Shown here in pieces: positions 1 through 6,876 of a DNA stretch of 8,800 nucleotides. Source of the stretch: Gammaproteobacteria bacterium UBA5338. Its GTDB lineage: Bacteria; Pseudomonadota; Gammaproteobacteria; Pseudomonadales; UBA5862. The first letter of the stretch is position 1. Each line of letters starts with the position of its first letter. Made by a program: the position numbers and the translations under genes. The notes beneath the pieces were generated by a model. It saw only the letters and a program-made list of their open reading frames with translations, was not told the DNA's origin and searched no databases. Where the stretch lies: NCBI GenBank assembly GCA_002408105.1, contig DHQM01000228.1, forward strand, positions 1 through 8,800, written 5' to 3'.

Positions 1-214
1 GCATGGTCTCCAGCGCGCTCGTCGGGAACAGCCCTCGGCCGATGCCGGACTGGTTGGTGGCGACCGCGACCTGAAATCCGGCCTGGCTGAGCGCTGCAAT
101 CGCTTCGATGCTACCGGGAATCGGGCGCCACTCTTCGAGCGATTTGATGTAACAGGGCGAATCTTCGTTGATCACCCCATCCCGATCGAGGATCACTAGC
201 GGGGGTCGGGTCAT
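1..214 (-). CDS. gmhB: D-glycero-beta-D-manno-heptose 1,7-bisphosphate 7-phosphatase, N-terminal part (runs off left edge)
   Basis: This HAD-superfamily phosphatase removes the C7 phosphate of heptose 1,7-bisphosphate in the cytoplasmic pathway to ADP-heptose, the inner-core LPS sugar. Only the first 71 codons are in the window. The opening, [16 protein letters not shown], carries the HAD motif I aspartates D10 (nucleophile) and D12 (acid/base). HAD motif II is visible at TNQSGIGRG (residues 53-61), and the IKSLEEW segment (23-29) resembles the Pseudomonas homologue. The ATG start overlaps the TGA of glyS (ATGA), so translation is probably coupled. The rest, including motifs III and IV and the zinc-binding cysteines usual in GmhB, lies outside the window. 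It could be a closely related histidinol-phosphatase-type HAD enzyme, but the glyQ-glyS-gmhB order favours GmhB. Confidence 0.93.
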   Translation of the reverse strand, partial: MTRPPLVILDRDGVINEDSPCYIKSLEEWRPIPGSIEAIAALSQAGFQVAVATNQSGIGRGLFPTSALETM

Positions 215-2304
215 GCCTGCTCACTGGGCAGTAGGGAAATGTCGGCGATCTGCAAAAACTGGCCCCGAAGAGTGCGCAGCAGCCGCAACCGGTTGGCGCG
301 CAGAGGTGGGTCATCGCACATCACCATCACAGCGTCGAAAAAGTGGTCCACTTCCGGCTGCAGTCGGGCCAGCTCCTTCAGGGCCGCGGCATAGTCACGC
401 GCCGCGATGGATGGCGTGATGGAGGACTGCAAGCGCTCCAGTGTTTCCGCGAGGTCCCGTTCAGCCGGTTCGTCGAGCAGGGCGGGGTCGAGGTCGCCGC
501 TCACTGGGTCGGCAGCTTTGTTCAGCAGGTTGGCAACGCGCTTGTTGGCCCCGGCCAGTTGGCGGGCGGCGGGCAGGGCCCGAAAGGCGTTCACCGCCTG
601 AATCCGCAAGTCGATGTCCCTGGGGTTGGGGTTGGGTACAGCAAGAACCGACTGCACCACTTCCGCGGCGATGCCCTGGTCCTGGTACCAGGCATCGAAC
701 CGCTCCAGCAGATAGGCCCACACCTGCTCAGCGGCGTCAGGGACCTTGAGCGTTTCGAACCCCGCGGCCGCGTTCCGCAGCGCCTTGACGAGGTCCAGGT
801 CGCGCTGTTGTTCGATGAGGATGCGCAGCACGCCCAGGGCGGCCCGGCGCAGGCCGAATGGATCCCTGGTACCGCTTGGGGGTTGGCCCACGCCGAACAG
901 ACCCACGAGCAGATCGAGCCGATCGGCCACCGCAAGCAGGCTCGCGAGGTGGGTTGTTGGCAGCTGGTCCCCAGCGTGGCGGGGCCAATAGTGTTGTTCG
1001 ATGGCGGTTGCCACGGGCTCGGGCTCGCCGTCCTCCAGCGCGTAGTAGCGCCCCATGGTGCCTTGCAGCTCTGGAAACTCGCCCACCATTTCAGTCACGA
1101 GGTCGCTCTTGCACAGCGCGGCAGCGCGCTCAGCCTGTTCGGCGTCCACGCCGAACAGCGGCGCCAGGGTGCGTGCCAGTCCAGTGAGGCGCTCGGTTCG
1201 GGTGAACATGGAGCCGAGGTCGCGTTGAAAGCGAATGTCCCGCAGGGATTCGCGCCGCTCCGCGAGGCTGCGGGCACGGTCGCTGTCGAAAAAGAACCGC
1301 GCATCGGCGAGGCGCGGTCGAATCACCCGCTCGTTGCCGGCAACGACCTGCCCAGGGTCCTGGCTCTCGATGTTGGCGATGGCCACGAACCGGGGCAGCA
1401 GGGCGCGGGTCTTCGGGTCGCGCAGGGGAAAGTACTTCTGGTGCACCTGCATCGCGCTGATCAGGGCTTCAGCCGGCACCTGCAGGAATTCTGTGTCGAA
1501 TTGCCCGACCAGTGCCACCGGCCATTCCACCAAACCGGTGACCTCTTCGAGCAGCCCTGGGTCGATGTCCGCAACCGCACCAGCGACTGCGGCGGCGGTT
1601 TCGATCTGCTGGCGAATGCGGGTCTGGCGTGTCTCGAAGTGAGCGATCACCTTGCCTTCGTGCTCCAGAATACGGGCGTAGTCTCCTGGCGTGGGTATAG
1701 GCAGGGGTTGTGGCGCGTGAAACCGGTGGCCCCGGCTGTGGGCGACCGTCGCGCCACCGAACACTTCGGTGGCGAGCGCCCCCCCCTGCCACAACACCAA
1801 CACCCAGTGAACCGGGCGGACAAACTCGACCCGGTGCGCGCCCCAGCGCATGCGCTTTGGGATGGGCAACTGGTTGAGGGCGGTCTCGATCAACCGGGGC
1901 AGGAGCGCGGAAGTCGCTTCACCGGCCCTTGGGCTGCGGTACAGCAACCAGGCGCCCTGCTCGTTCTCTAGGTGCTCGAGCCTGTCGACCTCGACGCCAA
2001 CACTGCGAGCAAACCCCAGTGCGGCTCGGGTTGGCGCGCCCTCGGTATCGAACGCAGCTTTGAGGTTCGGCCCCCGGCGCTCATCGAAACCGTCGGGCTG
2101 GCGTGCGGCGAGGTCCGTGACCCGCACGGCAAGGCGGCGCGGTGAGGCGAACCATTCCAGTTGGGTGTGGCTGAGCTGTGCGCTGTCCAGCGCTCGCTTC
2201 AATTGCTCAGCAAAGGCCGAACCCAAACCGTGCAAGGCCTTGGGCGGCAGCTCCTCCGTGCCCACTTCCACCAACAAGTCCGCAACCTCTCTGCCTGTGG
2301 TCAC
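211..2304 (-). CDS. glyS: Glycyl-tRNA synthetase beta subunit
   Basis: This is the beta subunit of the alpha2beta2 bacterial glycyl-tRNA synthetase, which charges tRNA-Gly in the cytoplasm. The beta chain mainly recognises tRNA. The protein is 697 aa (E. coli about 689) and intact. Family landmarks seen: [15 protein letters not shown] (10-24), SPRRLAVRV (54-62), KRMRWG (150-155), FVRPVHWVL (161-169), [10 protein letters not shown] (189-198), [10 protein letters not shown] (285-294), [20 protein letters not shown] (323-342), an HD-like helical region with [18 protein letters not shown] (398-415), and [15 protein letters not shown] (481-495). The C-terminal third (ANKRVANLL at 586-594 onward) fits the anticodon-binding domain. 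The start is GTG, overlapping the glyQ TGA (GTGA) and preceded by GAGGAA at 5 nt. The gene ends in an ATGA overlap with gmhB. A 542-codon open frame on the opposite strand is a codon-bias shadow. Confidence 0.97.
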   Translation of the reverse strand: MTTGREVADLLVEVGTEELPPKALHGLGSAFAEQLKRALDSAQLSHTQLEWFASPRRLAVRVTDLAARQPDGFDERRGPNLKAAFDTEGAPTRAALGFARSVGVEVDRLEHLENEQGAWLLYRSPRAGEATSALLPRLIETALNQLPIPKRMRWGAHRVEFVRPVHWVLVLWQGGALATEVFGGATVAHSRGHRFHAPQPLPIPTPGDYARILEHEGKVIAHFETRQTRIRQQIETAAAVAGAVADIDPGLLEEVTGLVEWPVALVGQFDTEFLQVPAEALISAMQVHQKYFPLRDPKTRALLPRFVAIANIESQDPGQVVAGNERVIRPRLADARFFFDSDRARSLAERRESLRDIRFQRDLGSMFTRTERLTGLARTLAPLFGVDAEQAERAAALCKSDLVTEMVGEFPELQGTMGRYYALEDGEPEPVATAIEQHYWPRHAGDQLPTTHLASLLAVADRLDLLVGLFGVGQPPSGTRDPFGLRRAALGVLRILIEQQRDLDLVKALRNAAAGFETLKVPDAAEQVWAYLLERFDAWYQDQGIAAEVVQSVLAVPNPNPRDIDLRIQAVNAFRALPAARQLAGANKRVANLLNKAADPVSGDLDPALLDEPAERDLAETLERLQSSITPSIAARDYAAALKELARLQPEVDHFFDAVMVMCDDPPLRANRLRLLRTLRGQFLQIADISLLPSEQA

Positions 2305-3248
2305 TGGGATTCCTCGTGCTGTAGTTGGGCCAGGACCTCGGGCGGTGCCAGCGGAAAGCCGGCCTCCCGGCGGCTGTCGTAGTAGGTTTGTGCCACCTTT
2401 CGGGCCATGTCCCGCACCCGCAGGATGTAGCCCTGGCGCTCGGTCACCGAAATGGCGTGGCGCGCATCCAACAAATTGAATACGTGCGAAGCCTTGAGCG
2501 TCTGCTCATACGCAGGCAGTGCCCGGCCGGCACCCAAGAGCGCGCCGCAGGCGGCCTCGTGGTCAGTGAAGTGGCGAAACAGCGTGGCGGTGTCGGCCAA
2601 TTCGAAGTTGTAGGTCGACTGCTCGATCTCATTTTGCAAGAACACATCCCCGTAGGTCACGGCGCCGTCTGGCCCCCGTGCCCACACCAGGTCATAGATG
2701 CTGTCCACGCCCTGTAGGTACATGGCGATGCGCTCCAAGCCATAGGTGATTTCGCCGCTGACGGGAAAGCAATCCAGGCCGCCCACCTGCTGGAAGTAGG
2801 TGAATTGGGTCACCTCCATGCCATTGAGCCACACCTCCCAGCCAAGCCCCCAGGCGCCGAGCGTAGGCGATTCCCAGTTGTCCTCGACAAAGCGGATGTC
2901 GTGGACCAATGGATTCAGCCCAAGGGCTGCAAGGGAATCGAGGTAGCGCTGCTGGATGTCATCGGGTGAAGGCTTGAGCACGACCTGGAACTGGTAGTAG
3001 TGCTGGAGCCGGTTGGGGTTTTCCCCGTAGCGTCCGTCGGTCGGTCGCCGGCAGGGCTGCACGTACGCGGTGTTCCAGGATTCCGGCCCAATCGCGCGCA
3101 GAAAGGTCGCCCAGTGGAAGGTGCCCGCCCCCACTTCCAGGTCAATTGGCTGCAGGATCACGCAGCCCTGTTCGGCCCAATAGCGCTGCAACGCCAAAAT
3201 GAGGCCTTGGAATGTTGAAAGGTCGGTGTCGGTGCTCGTGGCAGTCAA
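2301..3248 (-). CDS. glyQ: Glycyl-tRNA synthetase alpha subunit
   Basis: This is the catalytic alpha subunit of the alpha2beta2 glycyl-tRNA synthetase (class II aminoacyl-tRNA synthetase fold), which forms glycyl-adenylate. It is near-identical to the family over its length: [14 protein letters not shown] (11-24), the motif 2 region [19 protein letters not shown] (62-80), [20 protein letters not shown] (133-152) and motif 3 [16 protein letters not shown] (165-180). From the TTG at 3248 the product is 315 aa (E. coli 303). I chose TTG because homology begins only about 10 residues later, a GGGAG stands 6 nt upstream, and the in-frame ATG at 3317 overlaps a consensus -10 box. That ATG would add 23 residues without recognisable homology and is the main alternative. 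One oddity is a Trp in GTFHWATFL (42-50), where Pro or Thr is common. The gene is first in the glyQ-glyS-gmhB block and overlaps glyS by 4 nt. Confidence 0.96.
   Translation of the reverse strand: MTATSTDTDLSTFQGLILALQRYWAEQGCVILQPIDLEVGAGTFHWATFLRAIGPESWNTAYVQPCRRPTDGRYGENPNRLQHYYQFQVVLKPSPDDIQQRYLDSLAALGLNPLVHDIRFVEDNWESPTLGAWGLGWEVWLNGMEVTQFTYFQQVGGLDCFPVSGEITYGLERIAMYLQGVDSIYDLVWARGPDGAVTYGDVFLQNEIEQSTYNFELADTATLFRHFTDHEAACGALLGAGRALPAYEQTLKASHVFNLLDARHAISVTERQGYILRVRDMARKVAQTYYDSRREAGFPLAPPEVLAQLQHEESQ
2310..2315 (-). promoter_or_regulatory. Ribosome binding site of glyS
   Basis: GAGGAA on the minus strand lies 5 nt upstream of the GTG start of glyS, inside the last codons of glyQ. It supports GTG at 2304 as the start and allows independent as well as coupled initiation of the beta subunit. 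Confidence 0.7.
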
Positions 3249-3254
3249 AACCCG

Positions 3255-3259
3255 CTCCC
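3255..3259 (-). promoter_or_regulatory. Likely ribosome binding site of glyQ (decides TTG start)
   Basis: GGGAG on the minus strand ends 6 nt before the TTG at 3248-3246. It is the best Shine-Dalgarno match near the point where GlyQ homology begins, and no ATG or GTG in frame lies between it and the conserved TFQGL segment. Confidence 0.5.
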
Positions 3260-3315
3260 GTGATTGGGCCAGCTGGACAGGGGCCTCACCGCGGGTGGGC
3301 CGGTCGAAGCGCCGC

Positions 3316-3344
3316 ATTATACCTGCTTGCGGTGGGGGCTCCAT
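3316..3344 (-). promoter_or_regulatory. Candidate sigma70-type promoter for glyQ-glyS-gmhB
   Basis: On the minus strand a perfect TATAAT occupies 3321-3316, directly followed by a GC-rich segment. This sits where a promoter is needed, at the head of the glyQS block. The -35 is weak: at 17-nt spacing the hexamer is ATGGAG (2 of 6 to TTGACA), and at 16-nt spacing TGGAGC (3 of 6). There is no clear extended -10 TG. The transcription start would fall near 3308-3310, giving a leader of about 60 nt to the TTG start. The call rests on the -10 match and the position. Confidence 0.5.
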
Positions 3345-3386
3345 GCTCTGAAACGCCGATTCAGGATTGACCCGCACCGCTTAGGT

Positions 3387-3402
3387 GTAAGTACCCACTT
3401 AC
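3387..3402. repeat. Short perfect inverted repeat (hairpin) downstream of the methyltransferase stop
   Basis: GTAAGT at 3387-3392 and ACTTAC at 3397-3402 form a 6-bp perfect stem around a 4-nt loop. The hairpin begins 5 nt after the methyltransferase stop codon in transcript order. It is AT-rich against a GC-rich background and lacks a following U-tract, so a canonical Rho-independent terminator is not supported. It could be a 3'-end stabilising hairpin, a weak terminator, or a small palindromic operator upstream of the glyQ promoter. Confidence 0.45.
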
Positions 3403-3407
3403 GTGAT

Positions 3408-4007
3408 TCAGTCAGAAGATTTGGTGGACGTTCCTTCGGGGCGCTGTGCGAGCAGCCATGCCTCCGATTCCGTGGCGTGCCCCTTGGATACCGTTGTCGG
3501 CTCATGGTGGCGGACCCCTTCCAATGGCGGAACCCAGAGCTCGATGAGCTCGCCGGGTTGCAGCACATGGGATGGGGAAGCCGGGCGCCGATCCGCTGGG
3601 GCCGTTGCGGTAAAGGTTTGATGAAGCAACCAGCCTCCGGGGCGCAGCGCTGCAGCGATCGCCGGGATCAGTGCACGGTGCAGAAACCGGCTGATAAGGA
3701 TGAGGTCAAAGCGGCCCGGCTCAGGGGGCACAGCAACCAGGTCGCGGACTTCGGCGCGCAGCGCGAGCCCCTGCGCCGCTGCGCGCTGGGTGAGGGTCGC
3801 TATGGCGGGCTCCGCCCAATCCCAGGCCCAGGTGTCGAGCCCTCGATCGGCCAGCCACAAGGCACCGCTGCCGAGGCCACAGGCGAGATCGAGCGCGGCG
3901 CCCCTGGTCGGAAGCAGGTCCTGGTTGCACAACAGCGCCCCCGGAGGCGCTGGGAAAGACTCCACTGAACGGTAGCGGCTGCGCCAAAGGTCGCGGCGGT
4001 CGGACAC
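3408..4007 (-). CDS. Class I SAM-dependent methyltransferase (TehB-like), substrate unknown
   Basis: A cytoplasmic Rossmann-fold methyltransferase of 199 aa. The N-terminus has the LWRSRYRS pattern (7-14) followed by PAPPGALL, typical of the TehB-like/small-molecule methyltransferase group. SAM motif I is ALDLACGLGSG (38-48), the ribose-binding acid is probably D63 (AWDWAEPA), motif III is near VRD (87-89), and the motif IV-V region is RFDLILISRFLHR (99-111) followed by LRPGGWLL. The substrate cannot be read from sequence; tellurite/selenite, thiol, protein and small-molecule targets are all possible. The GTG start at 4007 lies 4 nt after the trkH stop, with GAGG overlapping the trkH end. The open frame continues upstream into trkH, but that part is not methyltransferase-like. 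The C-terminus (about 160-199) is variable and polar. It is last in its operon, before a hairpin. Confidence 0.87.
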   Translation of the reverse strand: MSDRRDLWRSRYRSVESFPAPPGALLCNQDLLPTRGAALDLACGLGSGALWLADRGLDTWAWDWAEPAIATLTQRAAAQGLALRAEVRDLVAVPPEPGRFDLILISRFLHRALIPAIAAALRPGGWLLHQTFTATAPADRRPASPSHVLQPGELIELWVPPLEGVRHHEPTTVSKGHATESEAWLLAQRPEGTSTKSSD

Positions 4008-4011
4008 GGCC

Positions 4012-5460
4012 TCAGCGCCGCCAGAACATGGGTGTGAACAGCACCAGCAGGGTGAAGATTTCCAAACGGCCAAGGAGCATTGCCCCGATGGCGATCCAGA
4101 GCGCGCTGTCGTCGAGTGTCCGGTAGCTCGTCGCGACCTCCCCGAGACCCGGTCCAAGGTTATTGAGGCAGGCAACAACGGTCGAAAACGCTGTGGTGAA
4201 ATCGTGGCCCAGGGTCAACAGGCCCATCAGCAGCGCCGCGAAGACCAGCATATAGACTGCGCCGAAGCCCCACACCGCCTCAACGATCCGGTCTGCGACC
4301 GGCTGGCGCCCGAGCTTGACCAGGAACACGCCCTGCGGGTGAATCAACCGCTTCAGTTCCCGGTGGCCCTGCTTCAGGATGAGCAGTGCACGAATCACCT
4401 TCATTCCGCCGGCGGTCGAGCCCGCACAGCCGCCCACGACCGCGCCGAACATCAGCAAATAGGGCAGCACACTCGGCCACTCGGAAAATGGCTCGGTGGT
4501 GAACCCCGTGGTGGTCACGATCGACACCGTGTTGACCACCCCGTGCACCAGGGCTCCGCTGGCATCGTAGCGGCGTGCGATCATCAGCAGCAGAACGGTC
4601 ACCGCAGCGATCGCGCCGATGATGGCCAGATAGAACCGAAACTCAGGGTCCTGCCAGTAGTGGCGTGCCTCGCGGCGCCGCCAGGCATGAAAATGCAGTG
4701 CAAAGTTCGCCCCGGAGATGACCATGAAAAACGCTGCGACCCAATAGACTGCATCATTTTGGAAGTGGCCGAGGCTCGCATCGTGGGTGGAAAAACCACC
4801 GATCGCCACGGTGGCGAAGCTGTGGCAGATCGCATCGAAAGCGTCCATGCCTGCGACCCAGTACCCCAGGGCACAGGCCAGGGTCAGGCCGAAGTAGATC
4901 AACCACAGGGCCTTGGCGGTTTCGGTCAAGCGCGGGGTGAGCTTGGTGTCTTTGACCGGCCCCGGGGTTTCTGCTCGATACAGCTGCATGCCACCAATGC
5001 CGAGCATGGGCAGAATCGCGAGGGCCAGGACGATGATGCCCATGCCGCCCAACCACTGCAGTTGCTGTCGATAAAAGAGGATGGACCTCGGTAGCGCGTC
5101 AATGCCGACGATCACGGTTGCGCCCGTGGTGGTCAGGCCCGAAATGGATTCAAAGATCGCTTCGGTGGCGCTCAGATCGACTTCCGGGGCGAGCAGCAAG
5201 GGAATGGACCCAAAGCACCCGAGCACCGTCCAGAACAGCACAGTGACCAGAAAGCCGTCCTTGGTTTTCAACTCACCACGCACATGGCGGCCGGGATACC
5301 AGAGGGTGAAGCCGGTGAGTAGGGTGATGGCAAACGCGATCACAAAGCCACTCCAGGCGTGTTCTCCGAACCACACCGAGAGCAGCGCTGAGGGCAGCAT
5401 TGTGAAGCTGAACAGCATCAGCAGGATGCCGAGAATGCGAAGAATCAGCGAGGTTTGCAC
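4012..5460 (-). CDS. trkH: Trk system potassium uptake protein, membrane channel subunit
   Basis: TrkH is the inner-membrane K+-translocating subunit of the Trk system (SKT superfamily) and is gated by the TrkA ring. The protein is 482 aa (E. coli 483), strongly hydrophobic, with the expected four-fold M1-P-M2 repeat. The four selectivity-filter segments are visible: TTTGA (110-114), AIGGFST (219-225), TTTGFTTE (316-323) and NNLGPGLG (433-440). The third-repeat gate loop GGCAGSTAGGMK (343-354) is intact, as is WLGGMGI (136-142). The start is GTG at 5460 with AGGAA 7 nt upstream, and the N-terminus MQTSLILRILG matches the family beginning. It lies 36 nt after trkA and 4 nt before a methyltransferase gene. 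TrkH or the paralogue TrkG/TrkI cannot be separated by sequence alone; adjacency to trkA favours TrkH. Confidence 0.96.
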   Translation of the reverse strand: MQTSLILRILGILLMLFSFTMLPSALLSVWFGEHAWSGFVIAFAITLLTGFTLWYPGRHVRGELKTKDGFLVTVLFWTVLGCFGSIPLLLAPEVDLSATEAIFESISGLTTTGATVIVGIDALPRSILFYRQQLQWLGGMGIIVLALAILPMLGIGGMQLYRAETPGPVKDTKLTPRLTETAKALWLIYFGLTLACALGYWVAGMDAFDAICHSFATVAIGGFSTHDASLGHFQNDAVYWVAAFFMVISGANFALHFHAWRRREARHYWQDPEFRFYLAIIGAIAAVTVLLLMIARRYDASGALVHGVVNTVSIVTTTGFTTEPFSEWPSVLPYLLMFGAVVGGCAGSTAGGMKVIRALLILKQGHRELKRLIHPQGVFLVKLGRQPVADRIVEAVWGFGAVYMLVFAALLMGLLTLGHDFTTAFSTVVACLNNLGPGLGEVATSYRTLDDSALWIAIGAMLLGRLEIFTLLVLFTPMFWRR

Positions 5461-5467
5461 GAAACGG

Positions 5468-5472
5468 TTCCT
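5468..5472 (-). promoter_or_regulatory. Ribosome binding site of trkH
   Basis: AGGAA on the minus strand lies 7 nt upstream of the GTG start of trkH in the 36-nt trkA-trkH spacer. It supports the GTG as the true start. I see no promoter-like pair or terminator in the spacer. Confidence 0.7.
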
Positions 5473-5496
5473 GTCGTCGCCGGGTAGCGGGCCGGT

Positions 5497-6870
5497 TCAG
5501 AAGAACGTCAGCCCCACCTCAAACAGCTTTTCGACTTCGCGGATCTGGCGCTTGTCGACCACAAACAAAATGACGTGGTCCTCCGGTTCAATGATGACGT
5601 CGTGGTGGGCGATGATCACCTTGTCACCACGCACCAGCGCGCCGATGGTGGTGCCGGGGGGCAGGGGAATTTCGTCGAGCTGGCGACCGATCACTTTGGA
5701 CGATTCCTGGTCGCCGTGGGCGATCGCTTCGATGGCCTCGGCGGCGCCCCGCCTGAGTGAATGCACGTTCACCACGTCGCCTCGGCGCACGTGTCGCAAG
5801 AGGCTGCTCACTGTGATGTGCTTGGGCGAGATGGCGACGTCGATTTCACCGCCTTGCAGCAGGTCAACATAGGCCGGGTTGTTGATCAGTGTCATCACCT
5901 TGCGCCCCCCCAGCCGCTTGGCCAGCACCGACGACATGATGTTGGCTTCGTCGTAGTTGGTCAGGGCGATGAATACATCCGTGTCCTCGATGTTCTCTTC
6001 CAACAGCAGCTCGCGGTTCGAGGCATCACTGTTGAGCACGATGGTGCGGTCGAGGTTTTGTGACAGCTGCAGGCAGCGCCTGGAGTCACGCTCCAGCAGC
6101 TTGACTTCGAAGCGGCTTTCGATGGACTCCGCAAGCCGCTCCCCGATGTTGCCTCCGCCAGCGATGGTGATCCGCTTGTAGGCGGGCTCCTTGCGCCGCA
6201 ATTCGCTCATCACCGCGCGGATGTCATCGCGCGCAGCGATGAAAAACACTTCATCGTCGGCTTCGATGACGGTGTTGCCCTCCGGAATGATCGGCTTGCC
6301 ACGCCGGAAGATGGCTGCGACCCGGGTGTCGACCCGCGGGATGTGGGCGCGCAAAAAGTGCAGCTCGTGGCCCACCAGGGGCCCGCCGTAGTAGGCTTTG
6401 ACGGCGACCAGCAGGACCTTGCCGTCGGCGAAGTCCAGCACCTGCAAGGCGCCGGGAAACTCCAGCAACCGCTTGATGCTGTTGGTGACCAGTTGCTCTG
6501 GGCTGATCAGCACGTCGATCGGCAAGGCATCGCTGGCAAACAGCTCAGGGCGGGTTAAATAGGCCGTCGCCCGCACCCGCGCCAACTTGGTCGGGGTGCG
6601 AAACAGTGTGTGGGCGATTTGGCAGGCAACCATGTTGATCTCATCGCTGTTGGTCACAGCGATCAACATCTCGGCGTCCTCGGCCCCCGCTTGGCGCAGT
6701 ACGTGGGGATAGGAGGCCTGGCCCAATACAGTGCGGATGTCGATGCGGTCCTGCAACTCGCGCAGGCGATCGGGGTCGGTGTCCACCACCGTGATGTCGT
6801 TGGCTTCAGTGGCCAGATTTTCCGCCAGGGTGCCGCCTACCATGCCGGCCCCGAGGATGGTGATTTTCAA
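5497..6870 (-). CDS. trkA: Trk system potassium uptake regulatory subunit (NAD-binding RCK protein)
   Basis: TrkA is the peripheral cytoplasmic subunit that binds NAD(H) and nucleotides and controls K+ flux through TrkH. The protein is 457 aa (E. coli 458) with two tandem RCK units. The first Rossmann domain has GAGMVG (7-12) and the acidic residue D30 (DITVVDTD). The second has GGGNIG (238-243) and E260 (VKLLERD). Each is followed by an RCK-C/TrkA-C domain (about 140-220 and 365-450); [11 protein letters not shown] (157-167) and [18 protein letters not shown] (370-387) are strongly conserved. The start is a TTG 6 nt after the rsmB stop. It is required because [19 protein letters not shown] aligns to the E. 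coli N-terminus from the first residue. An AGG lies too close to that TTG to be a good ribosome site, so translation may depend on coupling to rsmB. The gene is upstream of its partner trkH. Confidence 0.97.
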   Translation of the reverse strand: MKITILGAGMVGGTLAENLATEANDITVVDTDPDRLRELQDRIDIRTVLGQASYPHVLRQAGAEDAEMLIAVTNSDEINMVACQIAHTLFRTPTKLARVRATAYLTRPELFASDALPIDVLISPEQLVTNSIKRLLEFPGALQVLDFADGKVLLVAVKAYYGGPLVGHELHFLRAHIPRVDTRVAAIFRRGKPIIPEGNTVIEADDEVFFIAARDDIRAVMSELRRKEPAYKRITIAGGGNIGERLAESIESRFEVKLLERDSRRCLQLSQNLDRTIVLNSDASNRELLLEENIEDTDVFIALTNYDEANIMSSVLAKRLGGRKVMTLINNPAYVDLLQGGEIDVAISPKHITVSSLLRHVRRGDVVNVHSLRRGAAEAIEAIAHGDQESSKVIGRQLDEIPLPPGTTIGALVRGDKVIIAHHDVIIEPEDHVILFVVDKRQIREVEKLFEVGLTFF

Positions 6871-6876
6871 ACCTGG

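Larger units (their letters stand above)
3249..3407. other. Intergenic spacer between the methyltransferase gene and glyQ
   Basis: This is the only sizeable non-coding gap in the window. It holds a hairpin directly after the methyltransferase stop, a consensus -10 hexamer near its middle and a probable 5' leader of about 60 nt before glyQ. I see no small ORF with a convincing ribosome site, no RNA gene and no T-run that would make a classical intrinsic terminator on either strand. Confidence 0.7.

Noticed and set aside
1779..1786. Run of eight C (eight G on the coding strand) in glyS, possible slippage tract
   Set aside because: The glyS frame is intact through it, and phase variation of an essential tRNA synthetase subunit is implausible.
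343..1971. 542-codon open frame on the plus strand, antisense to glyS
   Set aside because: It lies wholly inside the well-conserved glyS gene. The translation has no recognisable domain, and long antisense frames are expected in GC-rich coding DNA.
1850..2479. 209-codon plus-strand open frame across the glyS/glyQ junction
   Set aside because: Shadow of glyS and glyQ; low-complexity Ser/Arg/Ala composition and no ribosome site of note.
4008..4178. N-terminal extension of the methyltransferase frame into trkH
   Set aside because: It reads the conserved TrkH C-terminus out of frame. The methyltransferase family pattern begins after the GTG at 4007.
5081..5872. 263-codon plus-strand open frame antisense to trkH/trkA
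   Set aside because: It overlaps two intact conserved genes, and its Ser/Arg/Thr-rich composition is typical of an antisense shadow.
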